Shown: positions 24,904-33,380, counted from the stretch's first letter. The stretch is 64,000 nt of DNA from Achromobacter seleniivolatilans (GCF_030864005.1 NZ_CP132976.1:5394001-5458000), one strand, 5' to 3'. Numbers and translations: made by a program. The notes: generated by a model not told the origin, from the letters alone.

Positions 24904-26343
24904 TCAAGGCTGCCCAGGCGGGCGCACGCCCAAGGCGCGCATCCAGGGCATGTCAGGCAGACCTTGTATCGGCGGCATGCCGGGCAAGGGCAAGCCGGCG
25001 GGATTGCGTGCGGCGTCTTGCAGCGCCGTGGCCCATTCGCGCGGGTCCATCGGCTCGCCCATGCGTACGCGCAGATCCAGCAAGTCCAGGGTGGCTCGAT
25101 GGTGGCCGGCCTCGGCAGCCTCGCGGAACAGGCGTTCGGCTACGTTGTAGTTCTTGGGTACGCCGCGGCCCATGCCGGTCAGTTCGCCCAAATAGGTTTG
25201 CGCGGGGGCAAAACCCTGGTCGGCGGCGCGCTGATACCAGCGGGCCGCGGCCTTGTAGTCCTGTTCGACGTGCTCGCCGTTCTCGGCGATCAGGCCCAGC
25301 GTGGTCATGGCGACCACGTCTCCGGCTTTGGCGCGCGCTTGTAATGCGCTCAGGCGCGGCTCGTCCAGATACTGCGCGCCGCGTTCAATCTCGTATTCCC
25401 ACGCGCTCATGCGGGCCCGGATCAAATCGCGGCCCAAGGTGGGCGACGGTCCGCGGCCGGCTTGGGCGGCTTGGCCGCTGGCGGCAGCGCCCGGCACGGC
25501 GGGCGTCTGCGCGTCGGCCAGCGTGGTGAACGTCACGGTGCCGACCAGGCTGCTCGCGTAGTGCGGGACCTGGCGGTGGGCCGTGGCAACCTGCACGTCG
25601 CCCGTTAGTTGCTTGAAAAAATTCTCGACCGGCGCGGTTGCGGGCAGGGCGTCCAGTCCTTGCGCAAAGTAAAAGGCGTAAGGGCTGTGGCGCGGGCCGT
25701 CCTTGCCAAAGCCGTCTTCGGCCGTGGCGCCGGGCTGCGTGGAAAAGGCGATGAGTTCGCCGCCAGCCGGCACGGTATGAATCAAGCCGGGCGAGGCCGC
25801 GCCCCGGGTCAGGTTGGTGCGGCAGGCGTCCAGCACCAGCAGGCGCGCGCGGATATTGGCGCGGCGCAATGCCTGCGATACACGGCGCAGGCTGAGTGAA
25901 CTTTGCTGCGCGGTGCGGATGCGGACCTCGCCCAGCGGTACGGCCAGTTCGACGCCGAACAGGTAGTTCACGTCATCCACCGCCACGGCATGGCCAGCGA
26001 AGTACACCATCGCCAGCTCTGCGTTTGTGGCGCGCGTGGCGAATTCGTCGACCGCGTTTTCCATTTGCGGCGTCGTCAGGTCCGTCAGCAGCGTGACGTC
26101 GAAATTGCGCTTGCGCAAGGTTTCGGCGATCAGGCGGGCATCGTTGACCGGGTTGACCAAGGCATTGGCCGGCACGGCGTAGCGGGCGTTGCCAATGACC
26201 AGTGCATGACGCCGCTTGGCCGGAACCGGCGTGGACGCGGGATTGGCGCGGGCCGTCAATGAATTGACGCCGAGCAGGCCGGCGCCGAGCAGGGCGGTCA
26301 GCAATTGCCGGCGTTTGGTGACCAGGGTGGGTGTGCGTGCCAT
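24904..26343 (-). CDS. exported caspase-like (C14) protease with Sel1 repeats
   Basis: 479 residues. The N-terminus TKRRQLLTALLGAGLLG with ARA afterwards looks like a twin-arginine-type signal, so export to the periplasm is likely. A caspase-fold domain (about 44-275) has the catalytic dyad: His118 in VYFAGHAV and Cys174 in LVLDACRTN. Sel1 repeats follow (about 342-420: TTLGLIAENGEHV, AARWYQRAADQG, RLFREAAEAGHHRA) and a Pro-rich tail. Metacaspase-like enzymes cleave after Arg or Lys. It starts 5 bp after the anti-sigma gene stop and is the last of three genes with an ECF sigma factor, which suggests a role in that signalling pathway, perhaps processing the membrane anti-sigma factor. Substrate unproven. 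Confidence 0.85.
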   Translation of the reverse strand: MARTPTLVTKRRQLLTALLGAGLLGVNSLTARANPASTPVPAKRRHALVIGNARYAVPANALVNPVNDARLIAETLRKRNFDVTLLTDLTTPQMENAVDEFATRATNAELAMVYFAGHAVAVDDVNYLFGVELAVPLGEVRIRTAQQSSLSLRRVSQALRRANIRARLLVLDACRTNLTRGAASPGLIHTVPAGGELIAFSTQPGATAEDGFGKDGPRHSPYAFYFAQGLDALPATAPVENFFKQLTGDVQVATAHRQVPHYASSLVGTVTFTTLADAQTPAVPGAAASGQAAQAGRGPSPTLGRDLIRARMSAWEYEIERGAQYLDEPRLSALQARAKAGDVVAMTTLGLIAENGEHVEQDYKAAARWYQRAADQGFAPAQTYLGELTGMGRGVPKNYNVAERLFREAAEAGHHRATLDLLDLRVRMGEPMDPREWATALQDAARNPAGLPLPGMPPIQGLPDMPWMRALGVRPPGQP

Positions 26344-26348
26344 GGGGT

Positions 26349-26957
26349 TCAGGGTGCGGGGCAGACGCCGGCATCGGCTGGGGACGATGACAAGACGCCA
26401 AGTGCGGAGGCGGCGTCGTGCAGCGAAGATTCACGCGCAGCAGCCAGTATGAAGCGGCCATCTGCGTCCGGTCCCGACACCAGGGTCACGGCATATTGGG
26501 ACAAGGTGTTGCGCAATTGCCGGGCGGTGAGGTTGTCCGGAAGATCCACCACCAGACGCGGGCAGGAACCGCCGCCACGCGTCAACACGCCATCGGACAC
26601 CAGTATTTCGCGGGGGGCTTGCAGCACCACAACCACGGACAGCATGATGGCCAGCGCCCAGCCCAGCGGCATCAACGGGCTGGCGGGCGTGGGCCATAGC
26701 CATTGACCAAAGCGGCGCCAGGCGGACTGGGGCGCCGGGGCGGCGGGTCGAGGTTCGGCCAGCGCGCGCAAAAAGGCGCTGTCGCGATCGGCCTGGCCGA
26801 TTTCGTTATGCGCCATCTGGCGCGCCTGGGCCAAGGTGCGCCATTCTTCGACTTCGGCTTGCAGCGCCGGGTCGCGGGCCAGGTCGGCTTCGAACGCGCG
26901 GCGTTCGGCATCGTCCTGCTCACCTGACAGGTAAGAAAGCACTCGGTCTTCAGACAT
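26349..26957 (-). CDS. transmembrane anti-sigma factor
   Basis: 202 residues. The N-terminal cytoplasmic part (1-90, EDRVLSYLSGEQDDAERRAFE) matches the anti-sigma fold of RskA/ChrR-like proteins but has no HxxxCxxC zinc site. One membrane helix at about 94-113 (PLGWALAIMLSVVVVLQ). The C-terminal periplasmic domain (115-202) has LPDNLTARQLRNTLSQY and two cysteines (132, 199) that could form a disulfide. It should hold the sigma factor encoded 2 bp upstream in an inactive complex. APR at the outer face of the membrane would be a candidate site for an Arg-specific protease such as the neighbouring caspase; that is inference. Confidence 0.8.
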   Translation of the reverse strand: MSEDRVLSYLSGEQDDAERRAFEADLARDPALQAEVEEWRTLAQARQMAHNEIGQADRDSAFLRALAEPRPAAPAPQSAWRRFGQWLWPTPASPLMPLGWALAIMLSVVVVLQAPREILVSDGVLTRGGGSCPRLVVDLPDNLTARQLRNTLSQYAVTLVSGPDADGRFILAAARESSLHDAASALGVLSSSPADAGVCPAP

Positions 26958-26959
26958 GG

Positions 26960-27625
26960 TTAGTCCATTCCTTTGCGCGTGCAGTCGGCCACGAGCTTGC
27001 GTGCGGCATGCAGGCGGCTCTTGACGGTGGGCACGTGCAGATCCTGCCGCTTGGCTATTTCATCCATCGGCAGGTCGTCCAGATACAGGAACATGGTGTC
27101 CCGCAGGGTGTCGCTCAGCTTGTTCAGGCAGTCGCGCATGCGCTTGACCAGCGACAGATGCTCGTAGGCACGGGCAGGGTCCGCGAATGGGGAGGGATCA
27201 CCCAGGTCCGCGCTCTCGTCGAAGGCGCTGTCCCCCTGCTGCCCTTCATCGTCGGGATCGGTCCATTGCACTTCGTGCCGCGTACGGCGGTGCCATTGAA
27301 TCAGCTCGTGCAGCGATCCGCGGTACAGGTAGCCGCCCAGCTTGCTGACCGCCAGTTCATGCGCCGCCCAGCCGTCTGCGGGCTGGCCGTGCTGAAAGCC
27401 TTCATCGCGAAACGTGCGCGCTTGCAGGAACTTCATCAAGGCGTTGTTGAAGGCGTCGATGACGCCTTCGGGCGAGGTGTTGAAGAATTTCTTGCGCAGT
27501 TTCAGCGTGATGTGCTGTTCCGCCTTGTTGCGGAAATCCAGCGCATAGCGGGGATCGGCATGCATGATGCGCAGCAACCCATCAACGTTGTTGATGATGT
27601 AGCGCTTGGGATCGAGCGTGTTCAT
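26960..27625 (-). CDS. ECF-type RNA polymerase sigma factor
   Basis: 221 residues. Region 4 is clear at the C-terminus: LNKLSDTLRDTMFLYLDDLPMDEIAKRQDLHVPTVKSRLH with a helix-turn-helix. Region 2 (about 50-125) is more diverged and the protein is longer than usual for ECFs (about 180-200), with an acidic insert TDPDDEGQQGDSAFDES between regions. It directs RNA polymerase to a small regulon in response to an envelope signal relayed by the anti-sigma factor. Starts with ATG 27625 and a weak RBS. The upstream gap to the hairpin at 27681 is only about 55 bp, leaving little room for a complex promoter. Confidence 0.8.
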   Translation of the reverse strand: MNTLDPKRYIINNVDGLLRIMHADPRYALDFRNKAEQHITLKLRKKFFNTSPEGVIDAFNNALMKFLQARTFRDEGFQHGQPADGWAAHELAVSKLGGYLYRGSLHELIQWHRRTRHEVQWTDPDDEGQQGDSAFDESADLGDPSPFADPARAYEHLSLVKRMRDCLNKLSDTLRDTMFLYLDDLPMDEIAKRQDLHVPTVKSRLHAARKLVADCTRKGMD

Positions 27626-27680
27626 GGTTCAGATTCTTGTTGTCGAACTGGACGCAGAACGTCAGCCCATCGGCGTAAAA

Positions 27681-27714
27681 GTGCCGCAGCCCTCGTGGGT
27701 GAGGGCTGCGGCAC
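27681..27714 (-). terminator. strong hairpin terminator of the 27738-28325 gene
   Basis: 14-bp perfect stem GTGCCGCAGCCCTC (27681-27694) and GAGGGCTGCGGCAC (27701-27714) with a 6-nt loop; the minus strand continues TTTTACG. It separates the membrane-protein gene from the sigma-factor operon. Confidence 0.8.
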
Positions 27715-27737
27715 CTTAGCCGCGGGCAGGCGGAAAA

Positions 27738-28325
27738 TCAAGCGCGGCGGCGCAGGGCGGCAACCCCACGCACGGCAAAGCACACGGCCAGTACAAGCGA
27801 CAGATAGAAGCCGAAGCCAAAGCTCAGGCTGTTCCAGATGGTGGACGCAATGTCCCCGGCCATGTTGCGGCTGGCGCGCGAGCCGCCCATGAAACCGGAC
27901 AGCTGGCGGCTGGCATTCATCAATTCACGCACTTCGGACAGCACGCCGGCGAGCGTGATGCCCCACAGCGCCACCGGCAGGAAATAGGCCAGCTTGGCGC
28001 CACGGTGGGACAGGAAGGAAGGCAGCAGCGGACCGAACACGGCCAGCAGCCAGAGCAGGGCATAGATGCCGGCGCCCGCGCCTTCGCCCGACATGGCGCC
28101 CTGCACGTCACCGCCGTTCAGCAGGCGCAGCAGATCGTAAAAGCTGAGGCTGGCATGGGACCCCATCATGCGGACGGTGATCACTGAAAACACGGTGGTG
28201 GCCAGCAGAAACAGCAAAGCGCCGATGGCGTCGCCACGGTTGACGCGGCGGGCGGCGATGGCGGCCCAGCGGCCGCCATGGGTCTTGGCCAGCGTCAAAA
28301 CGTCGCGCAGCTCTTTTCCTTGCAT
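27738..28325 (-). CDS. multi-pass membrane protein of unknown function
   Basis: 195 residues with about four membrane segments: ALLFLLATTVFSVITVRMM (about 35-54), IYALLWLLAVFGPLLPSFL (about 87-105), LAYFLPVALWGITLAGVL (about 112-129) and FGFGFYLSLVLAVCFAV (about 170-186). No family recognised. RBS AAAGGAAAG lies close to ATG 28325. It is divergent from the 28522 gene across a gap with a long AT-rich inverted repeat, and upstream of the sigma/anti-sigma/caspase operon but separated from it by a terminator. Confidence 0.65.
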   Translation of the reverse strand: MQGKELRDVLTLAKTHGGRWAAIAARRVNRGDAIGALLFLLATTVFSVITVRMMGSHASLSFYDLLRLLNGGDVQGAMSGEGAGAGIYALLWLLAVFGPLLPSFLSHRGAKLAYFLPVALWGITLAGVLSEVRELMNASRQLSGFMGGSRASRNMAGDIASTIWNSLSFGFGFYLSLVLAVCFAVRGVAALRRRA

Positions 28326-28408
28326 GGTCTTTCCTTTTCGGTGGCCCTGAGTCGTCAGGGCGGGGTGGGCAAGCGGATGCCTGTATGGATCGCTATGCGT
28401 GAGCGCCC

Positions 28409-28451
28409 AAAAGGTTCGATTTATTTTTCTGAAAAATTTTTCGAACCTTTT
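28409..28451. repeat. long AT-rich nested inverted repeat in divergent promoter region
   Basis: AAAAGGTTCGA (28409-28419) pairs with TCGAACCTTTT (28441-28451); inside it ATTTTTC and GAAAAAT form a second palindrome. It lies 84 bp before the 28325 start and 71 bp before the 28522 start. It could fold into a hairpin with a T-run on either strand, or act as an operator. Confidence 0.75.
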
Positions 28452-28521
28452 TCAGCCCGGGGCGTAGCGATGGGCAAGGACGCGGATTTCACCGCTGCCA
28501 TCCACCCCTGAGAATCCGAAC

Positions 28522-28992
28522 ATGACCACGCTTACTCCGCTCGCCGCCCTGTACCAACACGTTGTTCAAGAAGAAATGGGCCTGGTGGCCCGTGTTGATG
28601 AAGACGGCGACGTGCTGTTCCGTCATCCTGACCTGGGCACCATGTTCTTCAGCCTGAGCGAGACGGACCCGGAATTCTTGCGCCTCGTCTACCCGAACTT
28701 TGCGGACGCGGCCGACCTGGGTCTGACCCGCGCCGAATTGCTGGAAGTCGTCAACGGCGTCAATCACCGTTGCAAGGCCGTGAAGTTGAGCGTTCAGCAG
28801 GGCCGCGACGGTTCGGTGGGCCGGGTGTCGGCTGCCATTGAGAGCTTTGTGGCCGGACAAGACACGCTGCCCAGCGAAGCGCTGCTGCGCGCGATTGTGA
28901 CGCGTTGCGTGTCTGCCATCCGCCACAGCGCCGGTCAGGTATTGAAGGATGCTGGCGTGCTCAAGCAAGACGACGCTGACCGCGCCAACTGA
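28522..28992 (+). CDS. conserved small cytoplasmic protein, YbjN/T3S-chaperone-like fold suspected
   Basis: 156 residues, no signal peptide or membrane helix. The sequence VARVDEDGDVLFRHPDLGTMFFSLSETDPEFLRLVYPNF looks like the YbjN or CesT-type alpha/beta fold that often acts as a chaperone or adaptor, but I do not recognise a definite family. The C-terminal half is helical and ends in an acidic tail. It is likely monocistronic; the lipoprotein operon begins 149 bp further on. Confidence 0.65.
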   Translation: MTTLTPLAALYQHVVQEEMGLVARVDEDGDVLFRHPDLGTMFFSLSETDPEFLRLVYPNFADAADLGLTRAELLEVVNGVNHRCKAVKLSVQQGRDGSVGRVSAAIESFVAGQDTLPSEALLRAIVTRCVSAIRHSAGQVLKDAGVLKQDDADRAN

Positions 28993-29019
28993 GGTTGGCA
29001 TGGCGCAATTGAAACAAAG

Positions 29020-29047
29020 GTATCGCCCAGTTGTAACTCTGCGATAC
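29020..29047 (+). promoter_or_regulatory. 7-bp inverted repeat upstream of lipoprotein operon
   Basis: GTATCGC (29020-29026) and GCGATAC (29041-29047) with a 14-bp spacer, about 95 bp before the start at 29142. Candidate operator or leader hairpin. Confidence 0.4.
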
Positions 29048-29141
29048 ATTGCAGGGTTTTGACGGAATGACTGCCTTGCCGTCCCATGGATCGCCTGCCA
29101 GCCATAGGTTGTGGGCGGCCTCTGAGTCTTCCGCCCTGACT

Positions 29142-30047
29142 ATGACTTCTTTGCGCCCGCTTTTCTTTCGTTTGTTGACCGCGCTGCTCCTTTTAGGGGC
29201 ATTAAGCGCGTGCGCGGTCAAAACCAATTCACGGGGCGGCTACACCTACGGGGTGGACACCGCTGCGTTGTTCGGCACCGAGATCGGCCAGTTCCCATTG
29301 CAAAGCGGTGGCGAAGGCACGCTGCGCCGCGAGGGGACGAAGTACTCCGTCAAACTGTCGGGTAATCAGCGGGTGATTCCGTTGGCCAATGTGGACTCGG
29401 CGCGGATTGCGCGCACCGAAAATATCGGTACGCGCACCGTGGTTGTGATCGAGACTCAACGTCGCAATTGTGACTACCGCTATACCGTGCTGGCAATCGA
29501 GGGGTCCGAGGTGCTGTCCTGGGACCTGGGCAATTGCCGCGATCGCCCCGCCGTGCTGGTGCAAGATGACCGCAGCGCGCTGACGTTCAACTTCCCGAAG
29601 GGCTCCCGCATCGAGCGGTTCGTCTACACGCAGGATGGCCGCATGCGCCGAGGCGATACGCAGGCTGTGGCGGGTATGAACCCCCGCGCCAAACCCTTTG
29701 CCGACGAATCGCTGTATCCGCCCGGTTATCAGGAAGCCTTGCGCGAGCATGGCGTTTATCCGCCGCCCGCCGCGGCCGTGGCTCCTGCGGGTAAGGGCCG
29801 GTCTGCCAAGCCGGCCAAACCCGGCAAACCAGCGAGCTCGCCTGAGACTGCCGCACGGCCGGCTCCAGCCGACAACCGGGCAACAGGCCGCGTCGTGCCG
29901 CCGCCGCCGCAACGTGTGCCCGATGGCGCAGCGCCTACGGCAGCCTCTGGCAGCACGCCCCGCGCAGGCAATGCCTCGCGGGTGCCAGCCAAGCTGGATC
30001 TGCCTGATGAAGAAATTACTTCGACCCGGCTCGACCTGAGAGATTGA
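29142..30047 (+). CDS. putative lipoprotein with Pro/Ala-rich tail
   Basis: 301 residues from ATG 29142, the start that gives a correct lipoprotein signal: FFRLLTALLLLGALSAC with lipobox L-S-A-C. The frame is open to 29049 but without a signal-like N-terminus. The folded part (about 30-190) has two cysteines in RRNCDYRY and GNCRDRP that could pair. The last 90 residues are low-complexity Pro/Ala/Lys, a probable periplasm-spanning linker. No family recognised. The next gene starts 1 bp after its stop, so it shares a transcript with the membrane protein. Confidence 0.7.
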   Translation: MTSLRPLFFRLLTALLLLGALSACAVKTNSRGGYTYGVDTAALFGTEIGQFPLQSGGEGTLRREGTKYSVKLSGNQRVIPLANVDSARIARTENIGTRTVVVIETQRRNCDYRYTVLAIEGSEVLSWDLGNCRDRPAVLVQDDRSALTFNFPKGSRIERFVYTQDGRMRRGDTQAVAGMNPRAKPFADESLYPPGYQEALREHGVYPPPAAAVAPAGKGRSAKPAKPGKPASSPETAARPAPADNRATGRVVPPPPQRVPDGAAPTAASGSTPRAGNASRVPAKLDLPDEEITSTRLDLRD

Positions 30048-30048
30048 C

Positions 30049-31653
30049 GTGCGGCAAGCCCAGATTCGCCAGATTCTTTTCCTGATCGTACTGACGATCA
30101 TCTATCTCAGTTTCGAGCTGGGATTCAACGCGCGCCTGCTGGATGTTGTGGGCAGCCGCGCCACCCCTCACGACATCGAAGAGCTTGAGTTCTTCGGCCG
30201 CACCTTGTCGGGGATTGCCGCCGCGCTGGTGGTCTTGCAGTTGCTGCTGACCCACCGCCTGCGCACGGGCGGCCGCCCGTCCTACTTGAAGATCGCCATT
30301 GCCTGCGTGGTGACCGCGCTGCTGGTGTTTTCTGCCATCAAGTTTTTGGTGAATGTGCTGGTAGACACCCGCGACGGTGACTTTCGCCGCATCGCCACGA
30401 ACTCCAACTTGCTGCAGCGGTCGCTGGTGCAGGGCGATCTGCATCTGGACGGGCTGGTGGACGACGAAGTCTACGCCCGGCCCGAGGGCAAGGCTTTTCT
30501 GGCTGTATTCCAGGTGCTGCTGTCTAACATCGATAACCTGGATGAGAAGGTTGAACCCAAAAAACGGCAAGTGATCCGCACCGATCTGCAACGGCAGATG
30601 AAGACCTTCACCTTCGACGGGCGCGAGGTCCGCATGACCGCGCCGGGCATTCGCGGTTATCACCAGGTCTACACCAGCGTGATGCAGTCGGTGTCGGATC
30701 GCTGGAAGAAATACGCGGGCGTGCCAGTGGCCTCCGACATTGAGCTGGCGCGTGAGCAGGACCGCGCCTGGAGCGATTACCGCAGGAACCTGTCCAAGCG
30801 GGGTTGGACGCCGGAGAATGTGCCGGCGCGTTATCAGGGCCGCGTGGTGCAGGACGTGCGCAAGCGCATCCCGGTGCCGGGCGACTGGCAGACGTATGAC
30901 CGGGCGACCTTCAATGAAGCGGTTGCGCAGCAGTACTGGAAGACGATGCGCAGCCGAACCGTGCATGTGGAAGGCGATGCCATTCCGCCGGGCCTGTCGT
31001 ATGAAGACTTCGTGGCGCGTCCCGGCGTGCAGAAGTTGCTGCGCCAGACGATGATGGTTCCTGCCAATATGTTCGTCGCGCCCAACTACACCGACGCCGC
31101 CAGCTTCAAACGCCTGTACGACGGCATGCTGGACCGGGCGGTGGATGAGGCAATGCCGCGTTTCTCCGCCAGGAATGAAGATTTTGGGCGAGGCGGCCAG
31201 CATTACAAGCTGGGCGAAGACGCCGCGCGGGCGGCGATCGTTCCGCCTGTGGCGCTGCTGTTTTCCCTGCTGGGCGCCGTGGGTCACTTTGCCAAGCTGC
31301 TGTACTTGATCGCCAAGCTGGTCGCGTGGCTGCGCACGCCTGCCGGCCAGGAACCGGGCCGCACCGCGACTCGCGCCGCCGGTTTGGCGCTGGTGCTGAC
31401 GCTGGTGTGCGTGTGGACGGCGTTTTCCTTTATGCAGAATGGCATCACGCGCAGCGAGCTGTTCCAGCAGATGTCGCGCGCGGAGTCCGGACGTGATGAT
31501 GAATCCGTCGGCCAGGCGTTGCGCCGCCGCGTGCTGGCCAATGTGGCGCATGTGGTGGTGGTCGGCCAAGCCTACACCTATCCATTCAATGAGATGGTGC
31601 GCACGCGTGTGCTCAACGGCATGAAGTATGGGTACCACGGCGATGCGAGCTAA
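30049..31653 (+). CDS. membrane protein of unknown function, operon with lipoprotein and GDPD
   Basis: 534 residues from GTG 30049. Three N-terminal membrane helices (ILFLIVLTIIYLSFELGF; SGIAAALVVLQLLL; IAIACVVTALLVFSAIKFLV), a large soluble domain (about 105-395) and two or three C-terminal helices (PVALLFSLLGAVGHFAKLLYLIAKLVAW; AAGLALVLTLVCVWTAFSF). The soluble part contains charged repeats around WKKYAGVPVASDIE but no catalytic motif I can name. It overlaps the downstream phosphodiesterase by 11 bp. The operon suggests envelope lipid or polymer metabolism. Confidence 0.7.
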   Translation: MRQAQIRQILFLIVLTIIYLSFELGFNARLLDVVGSRATPHDIEELEFFGRTLSGIAAALVVLQLLLTHRLRTGGRPSYLKIAIACVVTALLVFSAIKFLVNVLVDTRDGDFRRIATNSNLLQRSLVQGDLHLDGLVDDEVYARPEGKAFLAVFQVLLSNIDNLDEKVEPKKRQVIRTDLQRQMKTFTFDGREVRMTAPGIRGYHQVYTSVMQSVSDRWKKYAGVPVASDIELAREQDRAWSDYRRNLSKRGWTPENVPARYQGRVVQDVRKRIPVPGDWQTYDRATFNEAVAQQYWKTMRSRTVHVEGDAIPPGLSYEDFVARPGVQKLLRQTMMVPANMFVAPNYTDAASFKRLYDGMLDRAVDEAMPRFSARNEDFGRGGQHYKLGEDAARAAIVPPVALLFSLLGAVGHFAKLLYLIAKLVAWLRTPAGQEPGRTATRAAGLALVLTLVCVWTAFSFMQNGITRSELFQQMSRAESGRDDESVGQALRRRVLANVAHVVVVGQAYTYPFNEMVRTRVLNGMKYGYHGDAS

Positions 31654-32539
31654 AAGAGTTATTGCCGCAGCGCTGATCGCAGCGCTGCCGTGGTCGGCCG
31701 TGAGCGCCGCCTGCCTGGGCATGCAGGTGCATGCGCATCGCGGCGCGCCCTCGTTGCCAGAGAATTCACTGGCGTCGATCAACGCGGCCTACGCGGGCGG
31801 CTGGGATGGCGTCGAGATCGATATGCAGCGTTTGCAAGACGGGCGCTGGGTGTTGCACCACGACCTGCTCACCGGCAGAACGGTGGGCGGCGTGGGCCGC
31901 AAGGCGGTTTTGCAGCTGTCCAGCGCTGACTGGCGCGGCGCGAAATTGCTGGGGCAGGGCGGCGGATCTGCGCCGCCGTTCCTGGACGACGCGCTGAAGC
32001 TTGCCGCCGCGCAGCCGGCCAAGACGTTCAACGCCGAGCTCAAGGTGATCTATCGCGACTGCGCTCCGGTGAGCAAACTGGTGAGCGGCATGAAGCAGGC
32101 GTTGCCGCACGGCAATTGGATGATCACGTCGGCCTTTCCAGAGGCGCTGCGCTGCGTGCGCAGTACCGATCGGCAAGGCTATCTGGGGTTGATCGTGTTC
32201 GACCCGCGTCACGCGGACACCGTCAGCGCCAATCCGCTGGGTCGCTACGTGTCGCAACGCGCCACCGCGCCTCAACTCAGCAAGCAGTGGCTGGCCAATC
32301 TGGCCGCAACCGTAGGTGCGCCCGTGGGGGTGCATGTGGATGCGATGACGCTGGCTGCCAATCCGCAATTGTTGCGCGACGCCGCTGCCCAGTCGGTGCG
32401 CGTATTCGTGTATGCGGTGGGTGGCGATGCCGCCCTGGCGCAGCAGTTGCGCACGGCGAAGCAGCGTGAAGGTTATCTGCCGTCGGGCGTCATTATTGAT
32501 GGATCGGCCCAGACGTTCTGCCAGGCGATGGGCGGTTAG
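31643..32539 (+). CDS. glycerophosphodiester phosphodiesterase-like protein, exported
   Basis: 298 residues from ATG 31643, inside the end of the preceding gene. Signal peptide MRAKRVIAAALIAALPWSAVSAA. The GDPD motifs are present: HAHRGAPSLPENS (first catalytic His and Arg), GVEIDMQ (metal-binding Glu and Asp) and LHHD (second His). It would hydrolyse glycerophosphodiesters in the periplasm to glycerol-3-phosphate and an alcohol. The C-terminal half is more diverged, so substrate may differ. Followed by a terminator at 32581. Confidence 0.85.
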   Translation: MRAKRVIAAALIAALPWSAVSAACLGMQVHAHRGAPSLPENSLASINAAYAGGWDGVEIDMQRLQDGRWVLHHDLLTGRTVGGVGRKAVLQLSSADWRGAKLLGQGGGSAPPFLDDALKLAAAQPAKTFNAELKVIYRDCAPVSKLVSGMKQALPHGNWMITSAFPEALRCVRSTDRQGYLGLIVFDPRHADTVSANPLGRYVSQRATAPQLSKQWLANLAATVGAPVGVHVDAMTLAANPQLLRDAAAQSVRVFVYAVGGDAALAQQLRTAKQREGYLPSGVIIDGSAQTFCQAMGG

Positions 32540-32580
32540 AGAAAAGGGCCCCCACGCCGCACGCCCGATGGGCGCTTGCT

Positions 32581-32600
32581 GCCCCCGAGGGGGCGTTTTT
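32581..32600 (+). terminator. Rho-independent terminator after GDPD gene
   Basis: GCCCCCGAGGGGGC followed by G and five T residues, 42 bp past the stop; a smaller hairpin CGCCC-GATG-GGCG lies just before it. Confidence 0.75.
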
Positions 32601-32718
32601 ACCTGGGAGCGGCCCGGCCGCAAAAAGCAGGCGCAGGACGATTTCCATAGGTTTGCGCCTAAACTTCCCGCTCTTTCCGTCCCCTCATATCCTGCAAACC
32701 TTCAGCAAGGAAACGTTC

Positions 32719-33165
32719 ATGACCGTACGCGCATCCTGGTTCCTGTCCTGCTTGCTTTTGGCCGGCGCCGCCCATGCGGGGTCCGCCCCGGCGTCGATTG
32801 CCTGCGAATCAGAAAGCGGCAAAGTAGCGCTCAAGGGCGTCGTTCCCTCGCCATCTTCCGACGAACTGCTTGTGACGCTGCGCTACGTCAACGACACGCT
32901 GGAATTCACGTCCGACAAGACCGCTGCCTATGTGGTTGCCGACTTTCCGAAGTCGGTCTTCACCTTGATCGCGCCCGATGAGGGCCTGCCGCTGACGCTC
33001 TACGCCATCCCGTCCAGCGTGGCGGTGAAAAAGAACGCTGACGGCGAGGTGGCAGGCACTTTCCAGGCCAAGCTCCTGGCTCCGCGGCCGGGCGGCAAGA
33101 AGCCTGGCGGAAATTCCAATCCGCTCCAGGCAGTGTTGAACTGCAACTACACCTATTCGATATAG
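32719..33165 (+). CDS. small exported protein of unknown function
   Basis: 148 residues from ATG 32719, with AAGGAAA seven bases upstream. Signal peptide MTVRASWFLSCLLLAGAAHA. The mature part has two cysteines (SIACESESG near the start, VLNCNYTYSI at the very end) that could form a disulfide linking the ends, and a basic Gly/Lys stretch (RPGGKKPGGNSN). Predicted beta-rich periplasmic protein. No family recognised. Monocistronic between two terminators. Confidence 0.75.
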   Translation: MTVRASWFLSCLLLAGAAHAGSAPASIACESESGKVALKGVVPSPSSDELLVTLRYVNDTLEFTSDKTAAYVVADFPKSVFTLIAPDEGLPLTLYAIPSSVAVKKNADGEVAGTFQAKLLAPRPGGKKPGGNSNPLQAVLNCNYTYSI

Positions 33166-33254
33166 GACAGAAATATCACTCCCTCGCGCGGAAATATATC
33201 TACATATATCGCTCAATGTGTTACAAATAAACAATAATTGACATAGAAAGCGAG

Positions 33255-33280
33255 GAGAGGCGGCAAGCCTCTCTCTTTTT
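33255..33280 (+). terminator. Rho-independent terminator
   Basis: GAGAGGC (33255-33261), GGCAA loop, GCCTCTC (33267-33273), then T-C-TTTTT. Ends the 32719 gene's transcript. The 90 bp before it are AT-rich, with repeated ATATATC-like stretches. Confidence 0.8.
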
Positions 33281-33380
33281 ACGCTGGCGCTGTGAGCAGC
33301 GTCAGCGTTTGACCGCCCGGCTTATCGCCCGGCACAGTTTGCGGCGCCCCGGCCATGCCGGATTCCGCCGTCATGGCAGC

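Noticed and set aside
27626..27680. Autoregulated ECF promoter before the sigma gene
   Set aside because: No convincing GGAAC-type -35 element was found in the 55-bp gap.
30016..31782. 588-residue minus-strand ORF
   Set aside because: Antisense to a membrane protein with clear helices and operon overlaps; His/Arg/Gln-rich composition typical of a shadow frame.
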